From: an alpha proteobacterium BAL199
Lineage (GTDB): Bacteria > Pseudomonadota > Alphaproteobacteria > Thalassobaculales > Thalassobaculaceae
Direction of reading: 5' to 3'
NCBI GenBank assembly: GCA_000171835.1
Contig: ABHC01000020.1
Span: 62,001-126,000, forward strand
Length of the DNA: 64,000 nucleotides
Positions 39,739 to 47,555 of the stretch are shown here, piece by piece. Within the stretch, counting starts at the first letter, position 1. Each line of letters begins with the position of its first letter. Both the position numbers and the translations under genes were made by a program. Under the pieces are notes generated by a model. That model was not told where the DNA came from and did no database searches. It saw only the letters and a program-made list of their open reading frames with translations.

Positions 39739-40163
39739 TGTATCTCCTGGACACGATGATCCTGTCCGAAGTGCGAAAGCGTCCGGCCCAGCGCGACCGC
39801 AATCTTGTCGCCTGGATCAAGACCGCACCTTCGGAGCAGCTCTTTGTCAGCGTGGTGACGATCGGCGAGATCGAACGCGGCATCGAGCGTCAGCGGAGCG
39901 TTGACCCGGGGTTTGCCGAGCGGTTGGCGAACTGGCTCGAGGTCACTCTCAGGCTGTATGAGGGCCGAATATTGCCGGTCGGTTTGGACGTCGCACGCCG
40001 TTGGGGACGTCTGTCCCACCAGGTCGGCAACAAGGGCATGGATCTCGCGATCGCAGCCACAGCACTCCAGCACGGGCTTGCAGTCGTGACCCGCAACGTC
40101 TCGGACTTCACACCAACTGGCGTCACGGTGATCAATCCGTTTGATCCGCAGGATCGGTCATGA
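39738..40163 (+). CDS. vapC: PIN-domain toxin (VapC/FitB type)
   Basis: A 141-aa ribonuclease toxin. PIN-domain acidic residues are D5 (YLLDTMILSE), E in VVTIGEIERGIERQ and D in GMDLAIAATALQHG; the tail FTPTGVTVINPFD matches the FitB subgroup. It is coupled to the antitoxin. The pair is inserted on the opposite strand between portal and protease genes of a phage, and its 3' end overlaps the portal gene by 32 bases, which suggests a cargo gene (moron). Confidence 0.9.
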   Translation: MYLLDTMILSEVRKRPAQRDRNLVAWIKTAPSEQLFVSVVTIGEIERGIERQRSVDPGFAERLANWLEVTLRLYEGRILPVGLDVARRWGRLSHQVGNKGMDLAIAATALQHGLAVVTRNVSDFTPTGVTVINPFDPQDRS

Positions 40164-40615
40164 CTGCGGACCCCGGCTCTGTTCGGACAGCGCCGAACCC
40201 GATGCCGAGCCGCTGCTCGCGGGCGTGGTCGGCGGCGATCTCGGCGTCGACCTGCTCGGCGTCGTAGCCGCGCTCGGCGATGGCCTGCGAGCGCGACTTC
40301 AGCCCGGCGTCGATCGCCTCGACCTCGGCGCGGATGTCCTTGATCGGGTCGACCCAGTCCCAGCGCGGTGGCAGCCAGTCGGCGCCGACGGGTGGATCTC
40401 CCGCAGCGGCGGGTGCTGTGCCGGATAATCCGGCAAGGTCGATCCAGCGCCGCCACACCGGCCGGCAGAACTGGAACACCATGACGGCGTGCTGGAACGC
40501 CTCGACGCGACGGCGGAACTCCAGCAATGCCGCCCGCGTGTTCGAGTAGTTCGCCTTCAGCATGTCGGCGGTGACGTTGGCGTAAGGCATTCCCAACGCG
40601 GCGGATACGGTTGGA
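40132..40615 (-). pseudogene. Phage portal protein (lambda family), C-terminal fragment
   Basis: The open frame from about 40615 reads TVSAALGMPYANVTADMLKAN in pieces, followed by LLEFRRRVEAFQHAVMVFQFC, IDLAGL and LKSRSQAIAERGYDAEQVDAEI, which is the end of a lambda-type portal protein. The first about 330 residues are missing. In the DNA before it, a ribosome site and an ATG (40624) of another gene are fused out of frame, a clear deletion scar. Confidence 0.85.
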
Positions 40616-40635
40616 GGTCGTCATTGCCGCTCCCC

Positions 40636-40845
40636 TCAAGCCGCCGGCTTCTTGGCGTGATCGGCGGTGCTCGCGCGGATCTGCTCGCGCTCGAACGCCT
40701 CGACGTCTTCAAGCCGGTACACGACACGACCGCCGAGCTTGACGTAGAGCGGGCCCTCGCCGGTCCAGCGCCAGCGCTCAAGCGTGCGGTGGCTGATGTT
40801 CCAGCGGGCTGCCAGATCGATCTGGTTGAGATGTTTGGTGGCCAT
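40636..40845 (-). CDS. Helix-turn-helix excisionase/AlpA-like protein
   Basis: A 69-aa DNA-binding protein: HLNQIDLAARWNISHRTLERW is a MerR-like HTH and YVKLGGRVVYRLEDVEAFE is its wing. Such proteins are excisionases or activators of phage genes. It lies just upstream of the head module remnant and downstream of the six-copy heptamer array, which may be its binding region. Confidence 0.8.
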   Translation of the reverse strand: MATKHLNQIDLAARWNISHRTLERWRWTGEGPLYVKLGGRVVYRLEDVEAFEREQIRASTADHAKKPAA

Positions 40846-40911
40846 CGGCTTCTCCTTGGGTTCCTCTCGAAAGCCTGCGGAGAAGATGCAGATCCAATCG
40901 TGATCCGTCGT

Positions 40912-40984
40912 GGGGATCGTCGGGGGATCAGTTTGGACGAATCAGGGGGATAGAGGGGGATCTGCAGGGGGATGGCGGGGGATC
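40912..40984. repeat. Array of six GGGGGAT-type heptamers
   Basis: Copies start at 40912 (GGGGATC, one G short), 40922, 40945, 40955, 40967 and 40977. Start-to-start distances are 10, 23, 10, 12 and 10, close to whole turns of the DNA helix. The array is in noncoding DNA between the 229-aa gene and the excisionase-like gene. Iteron-like or operator function is inferred. Confidence 0.65.
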
Positions 40985-41037
40985 GGCGCAGTTACAAGCG
41001 CTGCAAGACCGCAGAAAGCCTGGTGTTCGCTGGAGGA

Positions 41038-41727
41038 TCAGGAAAATTTGATGTTGAGGCGGTATCGTCCGCGCCGGTCGGACTGAATAAGCTTCCGCCA
41101 GTCGGGCTGGGCCTTGAAGAGGTCGGCCATGCGGGTGCAAGACGAGCCCGCTTCCGCCAGGACCGATTTGCCGTGCCGCCACGGGAATCCGGCAGTCGCG
41201 GACTCAAAGAGGATCTGAACCACCCGGCCCTGGATGGGGCCGAGCGTATACAGGCGATGCCCCAGCGTGACCTCGCTGAAGTCGCTGCGATGCGAGAATC
41301 CGCGCGTGGATGATCGAGGGGTTCCACCGAGGCCGTGCTTGGCCTCGGCGCGATCGCGCTCCTCGCGACGCACCACGAGTTCGTCACGCTTCACCACGAC
41401 TCCCTCGTCCGGCTGGACGACGTGGCAATACGCGGCGTTGGGCGCCTCGAAATGCTGGACTCGGACCTCGCCTTGGTGGAGCAACTGGTAGACGTCGTGC
41501 GGACGGAGATCCTGCAGCCCCTGGAACCAGGCCTGCTCCTCCGGTATCCGGAACCATTGGCCGTCTTGGGTCTCTTCGTAGGAGCCCCGCTCAATGCGGA
41601 CGCCGTAGAGCCGCACCGACACCCTGAGAAGGCCGTTTTCCGCCAGATAGGCCAGGTCGCGCCGAGGCAGTTGCCAGCGCTCTTCCAGCTCCTCGAGTGC
41701 GAAATACTCCTTCTCGATGGCCGTCAT
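41038..41727 (-). CDS. Hypothetical phage-region protein, 229 aa
   Basis: No family recognised. The N-terminus (FALEELEERWQLPRRDLAYLAENGLLRVSV) looks like a winged or MerR-like HTH followed by strands; the middle is charged (VVVKRDELVVRREERDRAEAKHG). The C-terminus (TLGPIQGRVVQILFESATAG, GSSCTRMADLFK, RYRLNIKFS) looks like another winged-helix domain. It may be a transcription regulator or replication protein. It is divergent from the S24 repressor, with a LexA-type box in its predicted promoter. Confidence 0.6.
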   Translation of the reverse strand: MTAIEKEYFALEELEERWQLPRRDLAYLAENGLLRVSVRLYGVRIERGSYEETQDGQWFRIPEEQAWFQGLQDLRPHDVYQLLHQGEVRVQHFEAPNAAYCHVVQPDEGVVVKRDELVVRREERDRAEAKHGLGGTPRSSTRGFSHRSDFSEVTLGHRLYTLGPIQGRVVQILFESATAGFPWRHGKSVLAEAGSSCTRMADLFKAQPDWRKLIQSDRRGRYRLNIKFS

Positions 41728-41751
41728 CGCGCACGCTCGCCCGCCGATTTT

Positions 41752-41766
41752 GTTCGTGATATGTTC
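41752..41766 (-). promoter_or_regulatory. LexA-type box GTTC-N7-GTTC
   Basis: GTTC GTGATAT GTTC matches the direct-repeat LexA box GTTC-N7-GTTC of Alphaproteobacteria exactly. On the minus strand it overlaps a TAGAAC -10-like element that lies 17 bases after TTGATT, a plausible promoter of the 229-aa gene. It could also bind the S24 repressor encoded next to it. This is a single site, read directly from sequence. Confidence 0.6.
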
Positions 41767-41773
41767 TATTCAG

Positions 41774-41802
41774 TTGACGCGGACGAATCAATCCGCTTTT
41801 AT
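41774..41802 (+). promoter_or_regulatory. Promoter of the S24 repressor with internal palindrome
   Basis: TTGACG (41774-41779), a 17-base spacer and TTTTAT (41797-41802), 30 bases before the ATG. The spacer contains the imperfect palindrome GCGGA-N8-TCCGC (41779-41796), a likely autoregulatory operator. Confidence 0.55.
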
Positions 41803-41831
41803 CCACATGATCCACAGCTCGGACGAGACAG

Positions 41832-42500
41832 ATGCAGACCACGCTCGCCGACAGGCTAAGGGCTCGCGCCCGGCAGATCGGGATGAACGCCAGGGAGGTG
41901 GCGGAGGACGCGCGCGTCAACAGGTCCTTCGTCTACGACATCATGCGCGGTCGATCCGAGCACCCGAACTTGGAAAAGCTCGACAAGATCGCCGCGACCT
42001 TGAAGGTCGACCGGAACTGGCTGCTCCACGGGAAGGGCGAGATCCAGGGCGACGAACCGCTGACACATAAAGAACCAGACGAATTTATCTCGATTCCATC
42101 CGTCGAGGTCACAGCGTCGATGGGGGGCGGCACAATCGTCGCCAACGAGGTCGCGATCGGCGAGCCTTATCATTTCAAGAGTTCCTGGATAGCGCACCGT
42201 CTGCGCGCCAATCCGGCCAACCTCAGAATCATGCATGTCGAGGGCGACAGCATGATGCCCACGCTCCAGGACGGCGACGTGGTTCTGGTCGATCTCGGTC
42301 GCGCCCTGCCGACACCGCCCGGGATTTTCGTGCTTTTCGATGGCATGGGGCTCGTCGCCAAGCGGCTGGAGTACATCCCGAACTCCGATCCGCCATGCGT
42401 GCGGATCATCTCGGACAATCCGTTCTACACGCCCTACGATCGCACCGCCGACGAGATCAAGATCATCGGCAGGATCCGCTGGTTCGGCCGGGAGACCTGA
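41832..42500 (+). CDS. Phage repressor, XRE helix-turn-helix with S24 (LexA-like) peptidase domain
   Basis: A 222-aa CI-type repressor. HTH: ARARQIGMNAREVAEDARVN and SFVYDIMRGRSEHPN. The S24 domain has the catalytic Ser in VEGDSMMPTLQDGDVVL and Lys in GLVAKRLEYIP. The expected Ala-Gly cleavage site is replaced by SMGGG (around residue 96). It would respond to RecA and control the divergent gene and its own promoter. Confidence 0.9.
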   Translation: MQTTLADRLRARARQIGMNAREVAEDARVNRSFVYDIMRGRSEHPNLEKLDKIAATLKVDRNWLLHGKGEIQGDEPLTHKEPDEFISIPSVEVTASMGGGTIVANEVAIGEPYHFKSSWIAHRLRANPANLRIMHVEGDSMMPTLQDGDVVLVDLGRALPTPPGIFVLFDGMGLVAKRLEYIPNSDPPCVRIISDNPFYTPYDRTADEIKIIGRIRWFGRET

Positions 42501-42502
42501 CA

Positions 42503-42739
42503 ATGAGCCATGTCATCATTCGTGGTGCCAACATGCGCCGACACGAGGTCGATTTCGGGGAAGCCGAAATCTCGGTAACCCTTCATGCAAGTGCCGAGAC
42601 CGTCGAACTATATATCGAAGCAGACCAGGACGGCAGGCCAGACGAACAGCGCCGGTTTGCAATTGTGAATATACCGCGCCATCTGTTCAGCAAATCAATC
42701 GCAGATCTTGCGAAAAAACACAGTGATCGCGATCCTTGA
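42503..42739 (+). CDS. Small hypothetical protein, 78 aa
   Basis: Begins 2 bases after the repressor stop and overlaps the helicase start by 4 bases. A mainly beta-type sequence (VTLHASAETVELYIEADQDG, FAIVNIPRHLFSKS) of unknown family. The tight packing suggests it is cotranscribed with repressor and helicase. Confidence 0.6.
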   Translation: MSHVIIRGANMRRHEVDFGEAEISVTLHASAETVELYIEADQDGRPDEQRRFAIVNIPRHLFSKSIADLAKKHSDRDP

Positions 42740-44943
42740 AAGCCACGGGTTCAGCGCTTCAATGCAACCAGGGAGAAGTGATCTCGGGTCTGGTTGAACG
42801 CGTCACCTACCACAATGGCGACAACGGCTTCTGCGTTCTCCGCATCAAGGCGCGCGGCCATCGCGATCTGGTCACGGTGGTGGGGCACGCCGCCACCATC
42901 GCCGCCGGCGAATGGGTCACCGCGTCGGGCGAATGGATCAACGACCGGACCCACGGTCAGCAGTTCAAGGCGCGCTTCATGCGCACCTCGGCGCCGACGT
43001 CGATCGACGGCATCGAGAAATACCTCGGCTCCGGCATGATCCGCGGCATCGGCCCCGTCTACGCCAGGAAGATGGTCAAGGCGTTCGGCGAGAAGGTGTT
43101 CGACATCATCGAGGCCGAACCAGACCGGCTGCGCGAAGTGACCGGGATTGGCCGGGTGCGCGCCAAGCGCATCACCGACGCATGGGCCGAGCAGAAGATC
43201 GTTCGCGAGATCATGGTCTTCCTGCACAGCCATACGGTCGGCACCGCTCGCGCCGTGCGGATCTACAAGACTTACGGCGCCGACGCCGTCCAGGTCATGA
43301 CCGAGAATCCCTATCGGCTCGCGAGAGACATCCGGGGCATCGGATTCAAGACCGCCGACACGATCGCCATGAAGCTCGGCATCGAAAAGACGGCGATGAT
43401 CCGTGTTCGTGCCGGCATCTCCTACGCGCTGTCCGAAGCGATGGACGACGGTCATTGCGGCCTGCCGGCCGATGAACTGACGCCTCTGGCCGTCGAGCTT
43501 CTGGAAGTCCCTGGCGAGTTGATACAGACCGCACTCGAGTTGGAACTGAGCGACGGAACCGTCGTCGCGGACACGGTCGGCGAAACCCGATGCATCTTCC
43601 TTGCAGGCCTCTACCACGCCGAGAAGGCCATTGCCGACCGCGTCCGGCGCTTGGCGAACGGCGCCCTGCCTTGGCCCTTCATCGACCCGGTGAAGGCCCT
43701 GCCGTGGATCGAGCAGAAGACCGGCCTGTCGCTCGCAGAAAGCCAGGTTACAGCCATTCGGCTGGCGTTGCTGTCCAAGGTTCTCGTGATCACAGGCGGG
43801 CCTGGGGTCGGGAAGACCACGATCATCAACGCCATCCTGCGTATCCTGTCGGCGAAGGGCGTTGAATTGCTCCTGTGCGCACCGACCGGGCGTGCCGCCA
43901 AGCGCATGACCGAGGCGACCGGGTTCGAGGCGAAGACCATTCACCGGCTGCTGGAGATCGATCCGAAGACCGGAGGATTCAAGCGCAACGCGGATAATGC
44001 GCTCGACTGCGACCTGCTCGTTGTGGACGAGACCTCGATGGTCGACGTCATGCTGATGCAGGCGCTGATGAAGGCGGTTCCCGACCGCGCGGCGCTGCTG
44101 ATCGTGGGCGACATCGACCAACTCCCCTCGGTCGGTCCCGGCCAGGTCCTGGCCGACCTGATCGCCTCCGAGGCTGTACCGGTCGTGCGGTTGACGGAGG
44201 TGTTTCGTCAGGCGGCCGAGAGCCGGATCATCACCAGCGCCCACCGGATCAACCAGGGCAACCTGCCGGACCTCTCCAGACCCGAAGGGCAAAGCGACTT
44301 CTACTTCGTACAGGCCGACGATCCGGAAACCGCCGTGTCAAGGATCATCGAACTGGTGAAGACCCGGATTCCGCAGCGTTTCAGCCTGGATCCTATCCGG
44401 GACATCCAGGTTCTCTGCCCCATGAACCGCGGCGGGGTCGGCGCTCGTTCGCTGAACATCGAACTGCAGGCTGCATTGAATCCGGCCGGCGATCGCAAAG
44501 TGGAGCGCTTCGGCTGGACCTTCGCTCCCGGCGACAAGGTGATGCAGATCGAGAACGACTACGAGAAGGAGGTGTACAATGGTGACATCGGTTACATCGA
44601 CGACGTCGACCCGGACGCCGGTGAGTTGACCGTCAGCTTCGACGGTCGGGCCGTGACCTATGGCTTCGGCGAACTCGACACCGTGGTGCCGGCCTACGCG
44701 GCGACCATCCACAAGAGCCAGGGATCGGAGTATCCGGCCGTCGTGATCCCCCTACTCACCCAGCACTACGCGATGCTGCAGCGGAACCTGGTCTATACCG
44801 GCGTGACGCGCGGTAAGCGGTTGGTGGTACTCGTCGGCCAGAAGAAAGCTGTCGCGATCGCGGTGAAGAACATATCCGGGCGCCGCCGCTGGTCGAAATT
44901 GAAGGAGTGGCTCGGCGTGCAAGGCGACCGGAGCGGGCTCTGA
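42736..44943 (+). CDS. RecD2-like ATP-dependent DNA helicase
   Basis: A 735-aa SF1B 5'-3' helicase. N-terminal OB/HhH region (IEKYLGSGMIRGIGPVYARK and REVTGIGRVRAKRI), Walker A GGPGVGKTTIINAILR (about 354), Walker B LLVVDETSMVD (about 431), and the C-terminal UvrD-like motif YAATIHKSQGSEYPAVVIPL with VYTGVTRGKRLVVLVG. Length is normal. The start is TTG 42736 within the previous gene, or GTG 42778. RecD2 helicases act in repair and in phage or plasmid replication; the location after a phage repressor suggests the latter. Confidence 0.9.
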   Translation: MKATGSALQCNQGEVISGLVERVTYHNGDNGFCVLRIKARGHRDLVTVVGHAATIAAGEWVTASGEWINDRTHGQQFKARFMRTSAPTSIDGIEKYLGSGMIRGIGPVYARKMVKAFGEKVFDIIEAEPDRLREVTGIGRVRAKRITDAWAEQKIVREIMVFLHSHTVGTARAVRIYKTYGADAVQVMTENPYRLARDIRGIGFKTADTIAMKLGIEKTAMIRVRAGISYALSEAMDDGHCGLPADELTPLAVELLEVPGELIQTALELELSDGTVVADTVGETRCIFLAGLYHAEKAIADRVRRLANGALPWPFIDPVKALPWIEQKTGLSLAESQVTAIRLALLSKVLVITGGPGVGKTTIINAILRILSAKGVELLLCAPTGRAAKRMTEATGFEAKTIHRLLEIDPKTGGFKRNADNALDCDLLVVDETSMVDVMLMQALMKAVPDRAALLIVGDIDQLPSVGPGQVLADLIASEAVPVVRLTEVFRQAAESRIITSAHRINQGNLPDLSRPEGQSDFYFVQADDPETAVSRIIELVKTRIPQRFSLDPIRDIQVLCPMNRGGVGARSLNIELQAALNPAGDRKVERFGWTFAPGDKVMQIENDYEKEVYNGDIGYIDDVDPDAGELTVSFDGRAVTYGFGELDTVVPAYAATIHKSQGSEYPAVVIPLLTQHYAMLQRNLVYTGVTRGKRLVVLVGQKKAVAIAVKNISGRRRWSKLKEWLGVQGDRSGL

Positions 44944-45074
44944 TCTCCATCCTGTCCTGCCTGCGCACGGCTTCTAATGATTTGGAAGAGCGACGATAAA
45001 CAACTGATTTAAATTGACGATTCCGCCTGTGCATTGGAGCGTTCGCCCGGCAATCCTGAGAGCGAACAGTCTCA

Positions 45075-45299
45075 ATGCGCGACGCATTCACCGGCCCGAA
45101 CCCCATTGCCGCCGACCACATATCGGCCGACGAACGTCTTCATGAAATCGCTCGCATTCTTGCCACTGGCCTGAGGCGACTACACGCAGAGCAGTCCAGT
45201 TCTTTATCTGCGCCAGACGAAGACAGTTCATTCGACATTCTCGCCCTCAAACGCCGTGTTGGTCGTCGCAAACCGAGCAACCGGAGTGGAGGGCGCTGA
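45075..45299 (+). CDS. Small hypothetical protein of the DUF2924-recombinase cassette
   Basis: 74 aa. The motif ERLHEIARILATGLRRLHAEQSS recurs in small proteins found before DUF2924-recombinase genes. No function is known. Its stop (TGA, 45297-45299) overlaps the next ATG by 1 base. Confidence 0.65.
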   Translation: MRDAFTGPNPIAADHISADERLHEIARILATGLRRLHAEQSSSLSAPDEDSSFDILALKRRVGRRKPSNRSGGR

Positions 45300-45805
45300 T
45301 GCCCAGGACGATGAAAAGGCTTGTTACCGAGCCAGAGCGACAACCCGCCGCGGCGCCAGACGCGAGCGTGGTCGCGGAACTGGCGGCGCTGAAGCGGATG
45401 TCCGTGGCCGAACTGAAAGCCAAGTGGGCGGACCTCTTCGGCGCGCCGGCTCCGAACAACAGCCGCAGTTTCCTTGAGCTGAGGCTCGGCTACCGGATTC
45501 AGGAACTGACCATCGGCGGTCTGTCCCGCGAGACGCGCCGGACGCTGGATCTACTGGCCGACGAGGTCGAAGGCCAGATCGGGAGAAAGGCGATCATCGC
45601 AGATTCCCGTAACCCGGTCGTCGGCACCCGGCTGGTGCGCGAATGGGGCGGGGTGGAGCACACCGTCACGGTGATGAAGGACGGCTTCGACTTGCAGGGG
45701 CGCAAATTCAAGTCGCTGTCGGCGGTGGCGAAGGCGATCACCGGGACGCAGTGGAACGGCTACCGCTTCTTTGGCCTGCGCGAAGCCCGGAGGGACGACC
45801 GATGA
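45299..45805 (+). CDS. DUF2924 domain protein
   Basis: 168 aa: FLELRLGYRIQELTIGGLSRETRR, then RLVREWGGVEHTVTVMKDGFDLQGRKFKSLSAVAKAITGTQWNG in pieces; the latter resembles a RAMA-like domain. The family regularly accompanies a short serine recombinase. A DNA-binding partner or directionality factor is possible; not established. Start MPRTMKRLV; overlaps the recombinase by 4 bases (ATGA). Confidence 0.85.
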   Translation: MPRTMKRLVTEPERQPAAAPDASVVAELAALKRMSVAELKAKWADLFGAPAPNNSRSFLELRLGYRIQELTIGGLSRETRRTLDLLADEVEGQIGRKAIIADSRNPVVGTRLVREWGGVEHTVTVMKDGFDLQGRKFKSLSAVAKAITGTQWNGYRFFGLREARRDDR

Positions 45806-47139
45806 GCCGCTCTCGGGAAACCATCGCGGTTCTGCCGCGCCGTCAGCGCTGCGCCCTCTACACCCGCAAGTCGAGCGAGGAAGGGCTCGACATGGAGTTC
45901 AACAGCCTCGACGCCCAGCGCGAGGCCTGCGAGGCCTATGTGACCAGCCAGAAGGCCGAGGGCTGGTCCGCCATTCGCGAGCCCTACGATGATGGCGGTT
46001 TCTCCGGTGGCACGCTAGAGCGCCCCGGCCTGAAGCGCCTCATTCAGGATGTCGAAGCCGGTCTGATCGACGTGATTGTGGTCTACAAGATCGACCGGCT
46101 GTCGCGCTCGCTGATGGACTTCGCCAAGCTGGTCGAGATCTTCGACCGCAATCAGGTAACCTTCGTGTCGGTCACGCAGTCGTTCAACACCACGACGTCG
46201 ATGGGACGACTGACGCTGAACATCCTCCTGAGCTTCGCGCAGTTCGAGAGGGAGGTGATCGGCGAGCGCATCCGCGACAAGGTCGCCGCCTCGCGCAAGC
46301 GCGGCATGTGGATGGGCGGCTACGTTCCGCTGGGCTACGACGTGCGCGACCGCAAGCTGGTGATCAATGAGGGCGAGGCCGCGACGGTCAGGATGATCTT
46401 CGAGCGGTTCGTGCGGCTGGGCTCCGCGACGACGCTGGCGAAAGCGCTGGCAGCCGAAGGCGTGCTGAACAAGCGGGGCAAGCTGATCGACAAGGGCTTC
46501 CTCTACAAGCTCATCAACAACCGGGTCTATCTGGGTGAAGCCGTCCACAAGGGCGCGGCCTATCCCGGCGAGCACGAGGCCATCATCGATCGTGACCTGT
46601 GGGGCAAGGTGCACAGCATCCTTCAGGAGAGCCCACGTCTGCGAGCGAAGAACACGCGCCGCCAAACGCCGGCGTTGCTGAAGGGAATCATCTTCACCGA
46701 GACCGGCGCCGCGATGACGCCGACGGCGACGAAGAAGGGCACGCGCCTCTACCGCTACTACGCGTCGATGGATCTGATCCGCAACCGTCCGACCGGCGAT
46801 GCCTCCGGTCCGCTGCGCTTGCCGGCGGGCATGGTCGAGGACGCCGTTGTCGGTGAAATCCGCCGCATGATCCGCGCGCCCGAGATCGCGGCACGGACGA
46901 TCAAGCTGATGCGGGAAGACAGCCCACCCGTCGACGAGAAGGCGGTCGTCAGGGCCCTCGGCGAGTTCGATCAGCTCTGGGCAGCGCTCTATCCGGCGGA
47001 GCAGGCCCGCATCGTCCAGCTTCTGGTCGAGCGGGTGATCGTCGGCGAGGACGGCATCGCCGTCGATCTGCGCCATGAGGGGTTGGGATCGGTTGTCCGG
47101 GAAATGATGGCGCCCCGCCAGACGGAGACCGCCGCATGA
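45802..47139 (+). CDS. Serine recombinase
   Basis: A 445-aa site-specific recombinase. Resolvase N-terminal domain with the catalytic Ser in ALYTRKSSEEGLDMEFNSLDAQREA, then VVYKIDRLSRSLMDF and FAQFEREVIGERIRDKVAASR. The Recombinase domain (YDVRDRKLVINEGEA, RGKLIDKGFLYKLINNRVYLGE) and a zinc-ribbon-like segment without cysteines follow. Length is short compared with phage large serine integrases. Coupled at both ends (ATGA) to neighbours. Confidence 0.9.
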   Translation: MSRSRETIAVLPRRQRCALYTRKSSEEGLDMEFNSLDAQREACEAYVTSQKAEGWSAIREPYDDGGFSGGTLERPGLKRLIQDVEAGLIDVIVVYKIDRLSRSLMDFAKLVEIFDRNQVTFVSVTQSFNTTTSMGRLTLNILLSFAQFEREVIGERIRDKVAASRKRGMWMGGYVPLGYDVRDRKLVINEGEAATVRMIFERFVRLGSATTLAKALAAEGVLNKRGKLIDKGFLYKLINNRVYLGEAVHKGAAYPGEHEAIIDRDLWGKVHSILQESPRLRAKNTRRQTPALLKGIIFTETGAAMTPTATKKGTRLYRYYASMDLIRNRPTGDASGPLRLPAGMVEDAVVGEIRRMIRAPEIAARTIKLMREDSPPVDEKAVVRALGEFDQLWAALYPAEQARIVQLLVERVIVGEDGIAVDLRHEGLGSVVREMMAPRQTETAA

Positions 47140-47555
47140 GCGGCTCGAGGGGAACAATCCGCGTCGTCATCCCGCTGACGATCCGCAAGCGCAACGGGCG
47201 GCCGAAGATCCTGCCGCCCGACGATATCGGCCTGCGGGATGGCCGGGCACAGGATCCGCATGTACTGCGCGCCATTGCCCGCGCCTGGAGTTGGCGGCGG
47301 CAGCTGGAAACCGGTGCCGCTTCCACCATCCTGGATATCGCCGCCGCCGAGAAAGTCTCCGACCGGTTCGTGAGCCGGATGATGCGGCTCGCCTATCTCT
47401 CGCCGGAGGTTCTCGAATACCTCGTGATCAGGCGCGTACCGTCGGCGCTCTCGCTCTACGACTTGGCCGACGTCGCCGCCCGGCCGTGGGCGGAGCAGAT
47501 GGGGATCGTGTTCGATCGGTCTGGACGACAGACGTGGAGCCGATCTATCCCCTGA
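47136..47555 (+). CDS. Hypothetical protein linked to serine recombinase, 139 aa
   Basis: The motif IRVVIPLTIRKRNGRPKILPP starts the protein, then HVLRAIARAWSWRRQLETGAASTILDIAAAEKVSDRFVSRMMRLAYLSPEVLE in pieces, an HTH-like helix pattern. This small protein type is often found behind this recombinase and may be a DNA-binding partner. The ATGA overlap and convergent 11-base overlap with the SNF2 gene are notable. Confidence 0.7.
   Translation: MSGSRGTIRVVIPLTIRKRNGRPKILPPDDIGLRDGRAQDPHVLRAIARAWSWRRQLETGAASTILDIAAAEKVSDRFVSRMMRLAYLSPEVLEYLVIRRVPSALSLYDLADVAARPWAEQMGIVFDRSGRQTWSRSIP

Noticed and set aside
39890-40639. 249-aa open frame starting at the excisionase-linked ATG
   Set aside because: Runs through the portal fragment in the wrong frame; product of the deletion junction.
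40912-40984. Heptamer array as a CRISPR
   Set aside because: Repeats are only 7 bases, spacers are 3-16 bases, and no cas gene is present.
42736-44943. recD of a RecBCD complex
   Set aside because: No recB or recC beside it, and the HhH-rich N-terminus and length match RecD2.
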